Assembly: GCF_000003605.2 (NCBI RefSeq)
Contig: NW_003116448.1
Location: 833,822-884,420 of the forward strand
Length of the DNA stretch: 50,599 nt
DNA from: Saccoglossus kowalevskii
Taxonomy: Eukaryota > Hemichordata > Enteropneusta > Harrimaniidae
Direction: 5' to 3'
A program made the position numbers and the translations under genes. The notes beneath the pieces are model-generated. The model made no database searches and was not told the DNA's origin. It saw only the letters and a program-made list of their open reading frames with translations. Each line of letters begins with the position of its first letter. Positions within the stretch are counted from its first letter, which is position 1. Positions 39,585 through 50,599 of this stretch are shown here, in pieces.

Positions 39585-40261
39585 GGACCTGTTTTGAAAG
39601 GGGAGACCCCTGCTTTAGGGTGAGCCATGTAAGATTACGTTTGAATTACGGGAAATAACAGCAGTCCAGTGTTATTTTTTAATTGAAAAGCTGATGGCTT
39701 ATGATTAGCTTTATAACTGTTTAATATTTTTATTGTTTTTTATATATGAAATCAAATGGAGGCTGGTAGTAGATTGAAATTAGTAAAATGCGTTGTGGTG
39801 GTAACGGATGCCTAAATTAACAATAAACACAGACGGGATCGAATACCGCGCAAGCCGTCCTTCATCATTCCTGCCCGCTGAACTTGGGATGTAAAGCAAA
39901 TGATACTGGTCACTATGGCCGTAAACGAGACTTCACAAAGAAAGAATTAAGAACCATGAGAGCGGTAGTGTTCATTTTACGGCTATTTTAGTAGTAACAC
40001 TTGGCAATTGTGAGAGGTGTGAAACTGGGCCGGGATTTCTATAGCTAGCATCAATTGCATAGCGATTATAACACTCGGCACAATAAATGGAGGTGCCGAC
40101 CACGCCGCCTGGCACGCTACTAGACCCTGTTTTCAGGTCATTGTCGTCAAGGAAATTACATGTGCTGCTAATCCCGTCAGTAAGAGTGTATTTTAGCTAA
40201 AAAATCCACAAAGACGTAAAAAAGAGAGAGAAAACACGACCGTCACACCATGATTCTAACG

Positions 40262-40330
40262 CACATAAACATACGCAAGGCCACTCACTACACACACACG
40301 ATGTTGTCAGGCCGTTACACACACACACTC
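40262..40330 (-). repeat. CA/TG-rich tract directly inside Sim intron 1
   Basis: Two blocks of CA dinucleotides (around 40290-40300 and 40317-40328) in a CA-rich stretch. In the Sim transcript this is a UG-rich tract starting about 20 bases after the exon 1 donor. UG tracts near donors are known binding sites for CELF and TDP-43 class proteins; any effect here is inference. Confidence 0.75.
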
Positions 40331-40340
40331 ATACATGGAT

Positions 40341-40734
<394 letters not shown>

Positions 40735-41477
40735 TCACCACTGTGCGTGTTGGCCAATAAGCAATCCGTTTGCACACAGCCTCACGGTAAAGCTCCTGTA
40801 TGGATCGGTGAGCAACACAGAGTTCGTTGGGCTCCCCTTCGCCTAAAACCCGTCACCACCGTTTCAAGTGGAACGCGACCGCGAACTCGCTACACGAGCC
40901 ACTAGGTACCGTCTCTGTCCAACGCAGACTCAGCACAATACGGCGTGTAAAATCGCCCATAGACTAACAATAGTGAGGGGGTTTTCTATTCGGCGAGTTC
41001 ATTGAAAAACAAAGCTAAACGCAAGCACTTCAACGTTTCCCAACTAGATTAGATGAAAAAGTGAATAGACAGGGACCGCTTACTCAGACTGGCTTTGTTA
41101 GCAAGTTACGGAGCGTCTGTTGGCAAGTCTGACGTCTACACCAACCCAGAAGCAGTACCTAGCCTATCACGGTATTTCACTACATGTGCGCTATAGACAG
41201 TTACCCTCTAATATATTTATACTATGCGCATAATACTTGTTTGAGTAATAACGTGACGGCGCAGAGCTCATGTGGTGGCCTTGTTATTAGCATTCCTAAT
41301 TCGTTAACTGCAATACATTGTGACCAGGCTCCGTCTGCTAAAACTTCAAACTACCTTCCTAGACTACCGGGTAGCAGGGCCAATTTTACAAAGATTGTCG
41401 AGTACGTTCCGGACCGGTTACGACCACTCAAAATAGATCAACGGCGGAATTGTTGTCCCGGGGTATGTTATAGCTGG

Positions 41478-41505
41478 CATGTATATATATATATATATAT
41501 ACATG
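41478..41505. repeat. CATG-(TA)n-CATG palindrome
   Basis: A run of TA dinucleotides bordered on both sides by CATG, making a perfect palindrome of 28 bases. It is likely unstable and of variable length between individuals. Confidence 0.85.
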
Positions 41506-42244
41506 TGTAGAGCGGACCGATCGAGGTGACTGTGTATACACTATATAGTCCTCAAGCCGCACGGCACTTAGGAGGAACACCATATCCTCGGACAGGCGAG
41601 GAAGATGCTTCCGCCTACATTTTTGCGCAGTTGTGTCTAAACGGGAATGTGGCAAGCGTTTAAATAAAGTAATAAAAAAGTTACGTGTCTTTTTACCTGG
41701 AAGATTGAATGCCTCATTTACCAGTATATAGTCTTCACTCAGTCTGCCGAATAAAAAACAAACAGGGGCGAGCCGAGTGACACGTTTCGCAGATAATTTG
41801 ATGGACTAATTCTTCGAAACAGCACGCAGCTATGTGGACTCTCGAGTCGTGAGGATACGCACATGTGTATGCACTCACCACGAATGTTGGTCGAAGGACT
41901 GTTGCATGGACCGCTCATCCACTGTTTAAAATGACGGACACACCACTCAATTTAAAACCGAGACAACTCCCGTCTTCTGCTCCGTCTTCTGTTTGACAAT
42001 ATTAAACAACTGTCCACAATTCGAGGAGGCGTTTCTGTTTTTTTTAACGCAAACCCTGGAGTTCAATTTCACGGCTTTTTCATTCCCAGAATTCACAGTT
42101 CTCAGCGCTAATATGCGGTGTTTACATGTTTTGCTGTGGTTGGTGTACACAAGCAGTGTAATAAAAAAAGTCGAAATGCTGCATATGCGCACTCCCTTTA
42201 GTCCAGCCCAGTAACATCAATCACTGAGCCAAACCTGCCATTAA

Positions 42245-42327
42245 CCAATGGTATGCGCTCTTCCCATTGGCTGACATCACCGGGCACACTTACTGAACAG
42301 GCCCTCCCATTGGGAAAACATGCAAAT
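42245..42327 (-). promoter_or_regulatory. CCAAT-box and octamer cluster, candidate Sim promoter element
   Basis: Two identical minus-strand CCAATGGG elements (plus strand CCCATTGG at 42263-42270 and 42306-42313), one plus-strand CCAAT at 42245-42249, and a perfect octamer ATGCAAAT at 42320-42327. They lie within 83 bases, about 1.7-1.8 kb upstream of the Sim start codon. CCAAT boxes bind NF-Y and the octamer binds POU factors. No TATA box is seen, and the start site is unknown. Confidence 0.35.
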
Positions 42328-44051
42328 GCCATCATCGGTCAATTCAACATAGTCTAGGAGAGAAACTTTGTCGCTTTTTGTGTTTGACGTGACAAAAACG
42401 GTATACGTTCCCGTCATCATTACTATGACCGAGATGACGTTTTAATATGCTCATTTTAATTTAGCCAATTGAACAATAAACAACCCGACGCACTCGCCGG
42501 CAATTTAATTCCATCTCTAGATCAAAGGAAATCCCTAGAATACTCGTTATATTGTCAACGCCCGTGGTCGTGAAATCGACATGCTTATACCGAAAGTAAT
42601 ACTGTAGATATTTCTTTCAGCTGCAAACGTCGCCACGCAAAGTCACGTGACCACGCTGGTAATTAAAATAATACATGGGGCTTCGTGTTTGAATCGAAAG
42701 TATAAATAAAATAGTCGATCTGCTGCTGTCACGCAAAAAAATGGAGTCCAGAGAGGCGTGAACCATTAAACCCGCCCATGTCCGTTATCAGATTCACACG
42801 TATGTACACGAACACTGGTAATAACAAAAACATCATTTTCCGAACGTAATTAATTTCTTTGTTTTTATTTCGAACGTCGGCGCACCGATTGTTTCAAAAA
42901 GTACATATTAATCACCCGTTTTAATACAACTTGCGGCAATCAGATCAAGTTGCTAAATCCAATTTAAGGTTTAATTTATAAACTTGAGATCCATATCATA
43001 CGAGGTATAATTAATATAGGATAAAGTTCGAGTCGATCCTGTTGTGTCACGTGACAATCTCTGGGTCAGATCTCGAGAATGGAATGACAAACAATAAATC
43101 CATCTCGTGCATTCTGGAAAACAGAAATAAGTGTCTGAATTTGAGTTTTACCGTGTATATATATATTTATACAGGACATGGTATCACCACATTACCCGTG
43201 AACACCGCGCCATGTGTCTGCATAGTATCCGTACACAACACCGAACGGTGTAAATCGTTAATGATTGCACGCATACAATTCAAGTCCGAAGCATGTAATT
43301 GGATAATATACTATTACCTGCCGAGATTTAGCGTATTTTACGGCGACTCCCCCTCAGATGGCGGGTATAGTAAGGTCCTCCCTTGATGCTGGCGGATACC
43401 GGGTCCGTACATGCACAGTAAGTGTATACCGATAGTATCATAAATACACAACTCGGCGATGTACTGTAGCCGACACTATTATAGACTGTGAAACAACAGA
43501 AACGCCCTCTCTGTGAAACAGTATTACCATGGTGATTAATACGTGGCCCTTAAAATTACTGGCAAATTGAACATTGTAAGAGGTTAGCGCCAATGATCGT
43601 CGTACCGACCTTTTTATGGAGCACCGACGTAGCAATGTTTTCCGTGTTCTTTTTTGTTTTGGAGAGACAAGTGATGGCGTTACGGAAATACAAAGCAGGG
43701 TACTAGTAATTATGTTCGCCGTGCGATGATATCACATTTTTTTATTGAATAGATGTGTCGGCAATAACGTCGATCAGATCTCGTAGACGTGACGTAATAC
43801 CAACACGGAAGGCGTGAACTTGAAAAGTTGATTGTCCGGGGCAGTGGTAATAGCATGCGTGTTTACTTCTCTCATCTGTGGTCGCGTGTGGATTTTTAAG
43901 GACCGTGTGTGACGGCGTACTTATTCATTGCATAACCTTCTCGGGTACAGAGGTCACGTTAACCCTGGTCCGAATTTTGGTTTTATTTCTTCGCCAGGGA
44001 TAAATAATTTGTGAGAACTTGTAATGATACTGCAACGTCATTTTCTGAAAT

Positions 44052-44131
44052 CACGTGATAATAAACAAAAGTTTTGATCACGTGTCCGACTTTAATGATA
44101 AATCACTCGGGAGTACGTGAGTGTTTACGTG
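44052..44131. promoter_or_regulatory. CACGTG/TACGTG cluster, candidate bHLH-PAS-bound enhancer
   Basis: Four ACGTG-core hexamers in 80 bases: CACGTG at 44052-44057 and 44079-44084, TACGTG at 44114-44119 and 44126-44131. TACGTG is the CNS midline element bound by Sim:Tango in flies. The cluster lies about 3.5 kb upstream of the Sim start. CACGTG is frequent throughout this window, which weakens the case. Confidence 0.35.
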
Positions 44132-46239
44132 TACGGTAAAATGCTCACATGAGAGGTTCACGAAAAAACATACTTGACTGTGCCACGGTGAATAAATGCA
44201 ACAAAAGTTTGTTTTCTTCAGTTTGAAGCGTACAATTTGATATTTTGCCTACACGAAGCGAAGTCTGACGAATACATTGTACATAACTATTGCACATATC
44301 CAACGCTAGTGTACTTATGACATGTGGACTCAACGTTCAACAAATATTTTTTTAGGTGGCGAAGAAAGATTTCTTTTTTTACCAAAACATATAAATATCC
44401 AAAAGTAGTCGATAAAATAGTAGAACGACCACTTTATATTTGCGAATATATTTGCACCAATCGAATCGTAAACTCGCATTTCTGATAAACGCGATAATTT
44501 TGCATACATGCATACATGCCTCGTATACTGAAAATTTCGAACTTGAATATTGTTTATTATTGTTACATCATTCTTAGCGGCACACACAAAAAGCAAGTTT
44601 ATAATCGGGTACAAGAGGACGCGCTTCACAATTCAAGTCGAAATCATCATCATAGCGGGCGGTAGCTACCGCAGCGAGCGCTTCAAGTTCTCAATCGCTC
44701 CGTTGTGTAATTGTTCACACCCCGTGATATTGAGTTAATTGCTTTAATTATATTTTCACACCAACGTACAATGGCCATAACCATTTAACCGTGAAAACCA
44801 CTCGTCAATAAGTCTGTTTATCTCTGCCCTTGATTTGATGGCCGTCACCAGAGTCAAAGTTCACATGTGCCGGGTCAGGCCATGTGCGCAAGACAATTTA
44901 CACCACGAAAAGCCAACAATAAGGCACATGTTGAACATTCCATTGAAAATATACAGATATCCAGCATTTTGTTTGAAAACTTATCGATTTTGAAGGAATT
45001 TTAACTTCAATAAAAATACTGTGTGTACTTTTATAAATAGAGGGTTCGGGCTTTTATAATAAATTGGTAATAATCAATATGATTGGCAGAATCCGTCCAA
45101 AGTGTAATTCAAGATGGATATATAGTGGAATTGTGGAATCTTCCTGTCATATGTACACGAATAGTGGCAAGGAAATCTTTACCATGTTTCAGGCTCATGC
45201 CAACTACCGGGGACCATTGGAGACTGCCACACACCAGACCCGATGTTCAACAGCTCCCTGGTATTTGCAAAATCCTTTTTTTTAGTTAAACGTAAAATCG
45301 AAATCGACGCAAAAGAAAACATTGACAATCTAAATATGCTTGTTTTCTTTCTACTAAATGTCTCTCATCTCCGGGTACATGGGGTTAAATTATATTGACA
45401 CATATCACAGAGTCTCATCTGGTGTAAGTTAGTTACCATGGAGATGTGTGGTTTTAAACATTTTCACTATATAGGTGGCCCATTGTCGCATTTCCTGTGT
45501 GTTTTTGTTTCCCAGTAGAGTGACCCCGGTCGTATCGCCCTGTTCCTGCTCTATACGGCGTTTAGTTTTGCCAGAATGCATTAGTAACTCACCAATTATA
45601 CCGTACGTAGTCGCCGTTCCAGGCGGACACACAGAAACAAGTTTCCAGACACGTTATTTGATCGCTCCCTGTCACATCACCTTCTCTACTCAATGGAATG
45701 ACAGTCGATCCGAGTATTCCCGTTGCTCTCTCGGCAAAAAGCGGTGTCGGAGTAATCAGAACAACCAGTGGCAACCTTTTTTTATGAGGGGGTGTTTGAT
45801 GTGGGTAAACAGTCTATGTCTGTGTGTCAAGTAGCGAGCTGTCGGTGTGTGGCGGAGCTTGAGAAAAAGTCAACACCCAAACACCAAATATTACCAGTGG
45901 GAGTTGGCGGACCGTGTCCTTCTTTCGCGCCTAAAATAACTTGCTTATTTACGATTGAAGAACCATGGGACGCACTAATATGTATTTGTGAAAACTCGAT
46001 GCGAACAAATTGAGAACATATCGATGAAGAAGTACATACCATAACTAGTTCTAACGAGTATCTACCCATTCAAATGAATTTCACCATCGCTGTCGGTATT
46101 GTTCGCTCAAAGTTTTCGACAGTACAAATTATATTATGTTTTTGTGTATTTTAGGTGAAATTCCAACCTAATCTCTTCTCAGAAATTTAGCTTTACTGAA
46201 CTTCTTGGATTATTTTGACGACAACTATTCTGTAAAAAC

Positions 46240-46293
46240 TCAACAAGAACAAGAACAACAACAAGAACAACAATACGACGACGACCACCACCA
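46240..46293. repeat. (CAA/GAA)n, (CGA)n and (CCA)n trinucleotide tract
   Basis: An imperfect trinucleotide tract whose unit shifts from CAA/GAA to CGA to CCA, each step one base away from the last. Confidence 0.85.
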
Positions 46294-47812
46294 GTCATTA
46301 TTCAATTAACATATTACGCGCATTTCAGTGGTGTCGTTTTTATCCGCACATTGACCATATGTTGGAAACTCTTTGAAATGACGGCAAGAGGTTCAAACAT
46401 TTTTGTTGTTTTTCACACGTATTTAGTTCATAAGTACGAATTTACGCGTACTGAGAACAAAAACTGAGAATTCTACGTTTCGTATTTGCATGTCGAAACC
46501 GTCAGTGCACAGCATAGTGAATGTGGGTCAAGAAAATGCCCCACTAACTCTGAAGAACGCCACTGGCGATGAGAGACGTTTATCAAGACGCCGACATTCA
46601 AACAGTTTTTTTATTTTCCAGAAGTGCCGGGCGATTAAAGATCGATTCGGTGTGGACTCGCACTGTGGTAACCGAGTTGACTGTACAATAACACGGCGGA
46701 TAGCAAACGAATCGCGAAAAAGAGGAAAACCGACAAAACGCTGATTCCCCCAAATTAAGCTTATTAAAGAGTGATTTTAACGTCTTTGTTCAAAAGCCCC
46801 CGAGGCTGTTATTATTTCCATCAAATAAGCAGGAATCCGCCACGATCCAACATATAATGAATAAAACTGTATACCAGATCGACAGCCTAGCCACGCCTGC
46901 TTTTCACACCTGCGTTTCACCCAGTCAAAAATACTATTTGTGTTGTCATTTGCGGCAACTAGAACCACGACACGGTGTCGTCGCAAGAAGTATCTCGCAC
47001 TCTTAGCACATTGTAAGTGTAAAATTAAGAGGCGAATGCCCCTCCGAATTTTCACCCATGCGACTGTGACGTCAACAACTTTCCATGCTACTTTAATACA
47101 ACAAAAGAAGCGAAGTCCGAATCCCGATAAAGGCCCATTTCGTGCGCGTCCGCTCGCCGGCGATCACACTGGTCTTCTTAGGAGATAGATAGGGGTCGGC
47201 GGAATATTTCTTTCTCTCTCCTCCTCTCAAATAGTTTCCACGGGTTAACCAATGTTTTACACGAGCCATGTTGTCCACTTGAATTTTTCAAATCGTTGGA
47301 ACTGTTTAAACCTGAACAATTAGTCCTTTCATTCAACACTACTCGGAGAGAAAATAGAAGCGGTACAACCAACACACCTGCAACTGAGACTAACAATGAA
47401 CGTTTGTGGAACCGCCATTTTAAGTTGTATTTGGGGACGTCATTGAGAGTGCTTTCTGAAGGGTGGATTTTCTCTCAATGGAAAGTGATCTCTGTGTGTA
47501 AATAAAACAATGAATGGGAAATGCGAGCGGATTGGCATCCACATTTACACACTTCGGGCGAATTTAAATACATGGACCGAACCCGTAGAGCTACGTCTTA
47601 TGGGAAACACCCCGGGACAGACAAGAATCAGAAGCCAGATCCGATTTACGAATTAATCGCGCTTACAAAAGAAACGATTTTATTCGTTCGGTTTGCTGTT
47701 GGTATCATTTTTACAATGATTTTCTCAAACACGGCCCGAAAGTCAAACTGGCAGCTATTGAAAGAAAGAAAAAAACCACGCCCACTATTCATACAGTACA
47801 TGTACGTGTGGG

Positions 47813-47836
47813 CTCAGACCACTAAAGTGGTCTGAG
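47813..47836. repeat. perfect 11-base-arm hairpin
   Basis: CTCAGACCACT, a two-base AA loop, then the exact complement AGTGGTCTGAG. A related imperfect palindrome lies at 8555-8574 and shares GTGGTCTGAG. Confidence 0.8.
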
Positions 47837-48514
47837 GTGTGGGTGGAGGTGAGCTGCAATAGCAGAACACAAGTTGGCAAACCCTTGACGTACTGAGTAG
47901 AAGTCAGCGAAAATACCACGGTCTTGGGTTCTCAGCAGAACACACCCGAGTGTAAAAATGAACAGGGATATTAAAAAAAAAATGATAATTTTCGAAAACT
48001 TGTTTCATGTATCTCACTCAACTGTTTGTGTGTGGCCAGTGTCATGTTTCTTAGATAGGTCTGACAGAGCGGACACGCCAGAACAATTGGGGTAAGACCC
48101 CTACTGTATTATAATTCGAGATCTACAGCCCGATCCATCATAGACTACCCATCCGATAACATATTCATCATGGGCGGGTGGTTGAAAATTCAATAGCTCC
48201 GTGTTTACAAGAAAGAAATCATTTCCAAATAATTTCAAATTTTCCGTTTCAAGAATTGTAATTTTTTGTCACGTGATAGAACAATGACTGGGCATTCATG
48301 GGCTGAAGAGTGGGACACAGGTGGGTCGGAATATTATTAAAAAGACCATTTGAATATCCGCGATAAAGTCATCGTCCGATTCGCACGGTTTCGTTAAAGC
48401 CGGGGTGACGGCCGTAAAAAATGAACCTTGGATAGCGAAGATACAATAACGTTATCAGAATACGTTCTAAAATTTGCTTCATGTTCATTTCCTCTTATTT
48501 GAATGTCAGGCGAC

Positions 48515-48647
48515 TTAAAGCGCGGTGGTCGTCGCGCAGCGCGTGTTCGAATTTCATGTAAACAAACAATGTATTTTACACGCGTTGTATACGTCGCTAT
48601 GAGTCTCATATAGAACAGGACGCGGTACGACGACTGCCGCCCTTTAA
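48515..48647 (+). mobile_element. MITE copy B (non-autonomous DNA transposon)
   Basis: Second copy of the element at 14594-14726, in the same orientation. This copy keeps intact TTAA at both borders (48515-48518 and 48644-48647), leaving a 125-base element between them. The terminal inverted repeats match at 17 of the first 20 positions counted from TTAA, and partial inward complementarity continues, so most of the element can fold back on itself. TTAA duplications are known for piggyBac and some other DNA transposon superfamilies; the ends (AGCGCGG...CCGCCCT) do not show the usual piggyBac CCC start, so the superfamily is open. Confidence 0.87.
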
Positions 48648-48649
48648 GG

Positions 48650-50599
48650 GAGAATAATCATTTCATTTCGAAGTTCCACGTAAAAGGCGCTTTAGGTGGA
48701 TCCAGATATACTATGTATACGAGCTGCCAAGTGACGCGCCCGTACTGGCGAAACAACCAATTACGTGAAGCAATGGCGATTTACAAAATGAATGTCGAAT
48801 AAATAATATTTGATATTCACGACGTATCACGACGCTAGTCTTGAGAACAAAACATCGATACATAATATAGCTTCGGTATAGGTAACACCCTAAGTATATA
48901 ATAGACGAATAGAGAGTTTCGAAAGCGTCGTTCGATGACATCAGCAACGCTGTAGCATCGTTCGAAATTTGTGCATGATGGCGCGCGTCGTCAACGACCC
49001 ATTTTACCCAAAATGTATTCAAAACGACCCAACTGCACATTGACAGAAGTGCACGGTACTATTGTTCAAATATGTATCTGCAAACAAATGGTATTTTATC
49101 AATTGGATACTTGGAAGATTGTTTTACAGCAACCAACCATGAACAAGGACGAATGAAATATTTATGACGTATTAGGACAAAAATATCACGTGACACAGAA
49201 ACTCGCAAATAATCTATTAGAACTCATAGCCCGCACTGTATTCTCTGAACATTTATTTTTGCAAGAAATTATATAAGAAATGAATTTATTATTTAGGATA
49301 TCAGAAAAAATAAATCTTATCTTTATGATTGTGATTTTAGTGAAAAAAAAACACATTTGAATATTGGACTGACACATGTAGAGGGAGAACTCAGGTGGGT
49401 AAACCTCAACAATGTTGCTTGCTGGATCACTGTTGCCAGTACCAGTATTTTGGGGGTCAGGGTTCATTCCTGGTACATTTATTGTGATGTTGCTAGTCGC
49501 TAACAATTAATGTAACCACTATATTGTTTTGCAATTGTCGCCCACAGTATTTTTTCTCACGCATAGCTGTTTTTACTACAGACTTCTTTAAAAAAACGTT
49601 TAGCTACCAGAAAACGGTTACTTAGACGACGCATATAATCAAAAACCTACTAATTTGATGAGTGAAATGCAAGTTCAAGTCACGTGTCTTCGCCACTTTA
49701 ACAGCACAGTCTCGTTAGGATCCAATCCGTCGTGTGGCGTGCGTTGAGTTCCAGTGGATCGCGACGGATGAGTGGTACATCAGTTACATGGACACTCATA
49801 ACTTGTAATGTGTCGCGTTTAATAATAAACGTCGTCAGTTGATTAAACTGACATATTTTGGTTGTCCGATGTGTGATGATATATAAATAAGAAATGAACA
49901 AGCAAATGAACAAGTGATTCGCCATTTTATTTTATTACCACATTCTGTCAGGCTCGTTGTAGATGTCAGGGACGTTTCAGGCAACAGCATGGTTACATAA
50001 ATTGCGTCATTCACACATTCTGTCAATCACGAAATATACATTATGATGTCTGCATTTCGACAATAGACTCCAAAGGATTGTAGGATAACATTTAGTTATT
50101 CAGAACACGCAAAATATTAGAATTGATACTACATTTATTTATTTAGGGTTTTAAATATTAAATATTAAAAATTAAAATGGAAATGATACATTGATGTTGT
50201 ATTTGACAAAATTCGCATAAAAATAAAAGTTTTACATATTACTTGAAAGTTGACTAATGCTTAAATGAACAGCTCTTCACTAATTAAAACCTGATTTATG
50301 ACAATTTTACCAATTATTTCACAAATTAGTTGTGTGAATGGGTTCTTTGAATTACATTTATTATTTTTTAGAACAACATTTTTAGTTAAAAACAAATAAC
50401 ACACTCACCCCAGAAGTCAAAAATATTGTTCTACCTTGTTCCTTTCGTTTAGTATTTCTAGCTGCTGCATTGCAATGTAAAACTAACTATGGTCACGTGC
50501 TATTTTCAAATTTATGGTATCTACGATCTTCAAGTTTTTGTCAGAAAATATTTCCAGATGTAACCCTGGGAAAAGTAAAGATGATGTCTACCAGCATTG
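48650..50599. other. non-coding stretch to window end
   Basis: No gene recognised. AT-rich, with CACGTG sites at 49187, 49681 and 50494. The final 500 bases are especially AT-rich and contain no long open frame. Confidence 0.5.

Larger units (their letters stand above)
44141..48514. other. non-coding stretch
   Basis: No gene recognised. Several frames of 60-119 codons are open, including overlapping ones around 45064-45289 and 45475-45834, but none has a recognisable motif. The stretch contains an AAC/AAG array (46240-46293), an 11-base-arm hairpin (47813-47836) and a TGACGTCA palindrome at 47067-47074. Confidence 0.5.

Noticed and set aside
45475-45834. 119-codon plus-strand open frame
   Set aside because: No recognisable motif; overlapping frames on the opposite strand are equally open, which suggests local composition rather than coding.

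Overview
This is eukaryotic nuclear DNA from an animal, most likely a marine invertebrate. The sequence is AT-rich (about 38% GC judged by eye), almost entirely non-coding, and carries many microsatellites, a short assembly gap and a dispersed MITE. I cannot fix the phylum: a lophotrochozoan such as a mollusc or an invertebrate deuterostome would both fit.

Only one gene is recognised with confidence. It is the first coding exon of a Single-minded (Sim) bHLH-PAS transcription factor, on the minus strand at 40350-40524. It encodes the complete bHLH domain and ends at a canonical GTAAGT donor. The gene therefore runs towards lower coordinates, but I could not find exon 2 or any PAS exon, so much of the DNA left of 40350 may be Sim intron 1. 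Just upstream lies a probable 154-base 5'UTR intron (40535-40688). Removing it creates a short uORF whose stop codon overlaps the Sim start codon. The 5' flank (40700-44200) holds a CCAAT/octamer cluster and a cluster of CACGTG/TACGTG sites. TACGTG is the binding site of Sim:ARNT dimers, so the cluster is a candidate autoregulatory element.

Layout: 129-658 is a possible decayed coding relic of unknown family. 659-12162 is non-coding. 12163-12678 is a compound tetranucleotide array broken by a 53-N gap whose two flanks repeat each other, which looks like an assembly artefact. 12680-40340 is non-coding with one MITE copy (14594-14726), hairpins and short repeats. 40342-44200 is the Sim first-exon and promoter area. 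44200-50599 is non-coding with the second MITE copy (48515-48647).

Two motif-level signals run across the window. The palindromes CACGTG (20 sites, nearly all as TCACGTG) and TGACGTCA (6 sites) both occur well above a simple base-composition expectation. I found no tRNA, rRNA, CRISPR array or intact transposase, and no complete gene.
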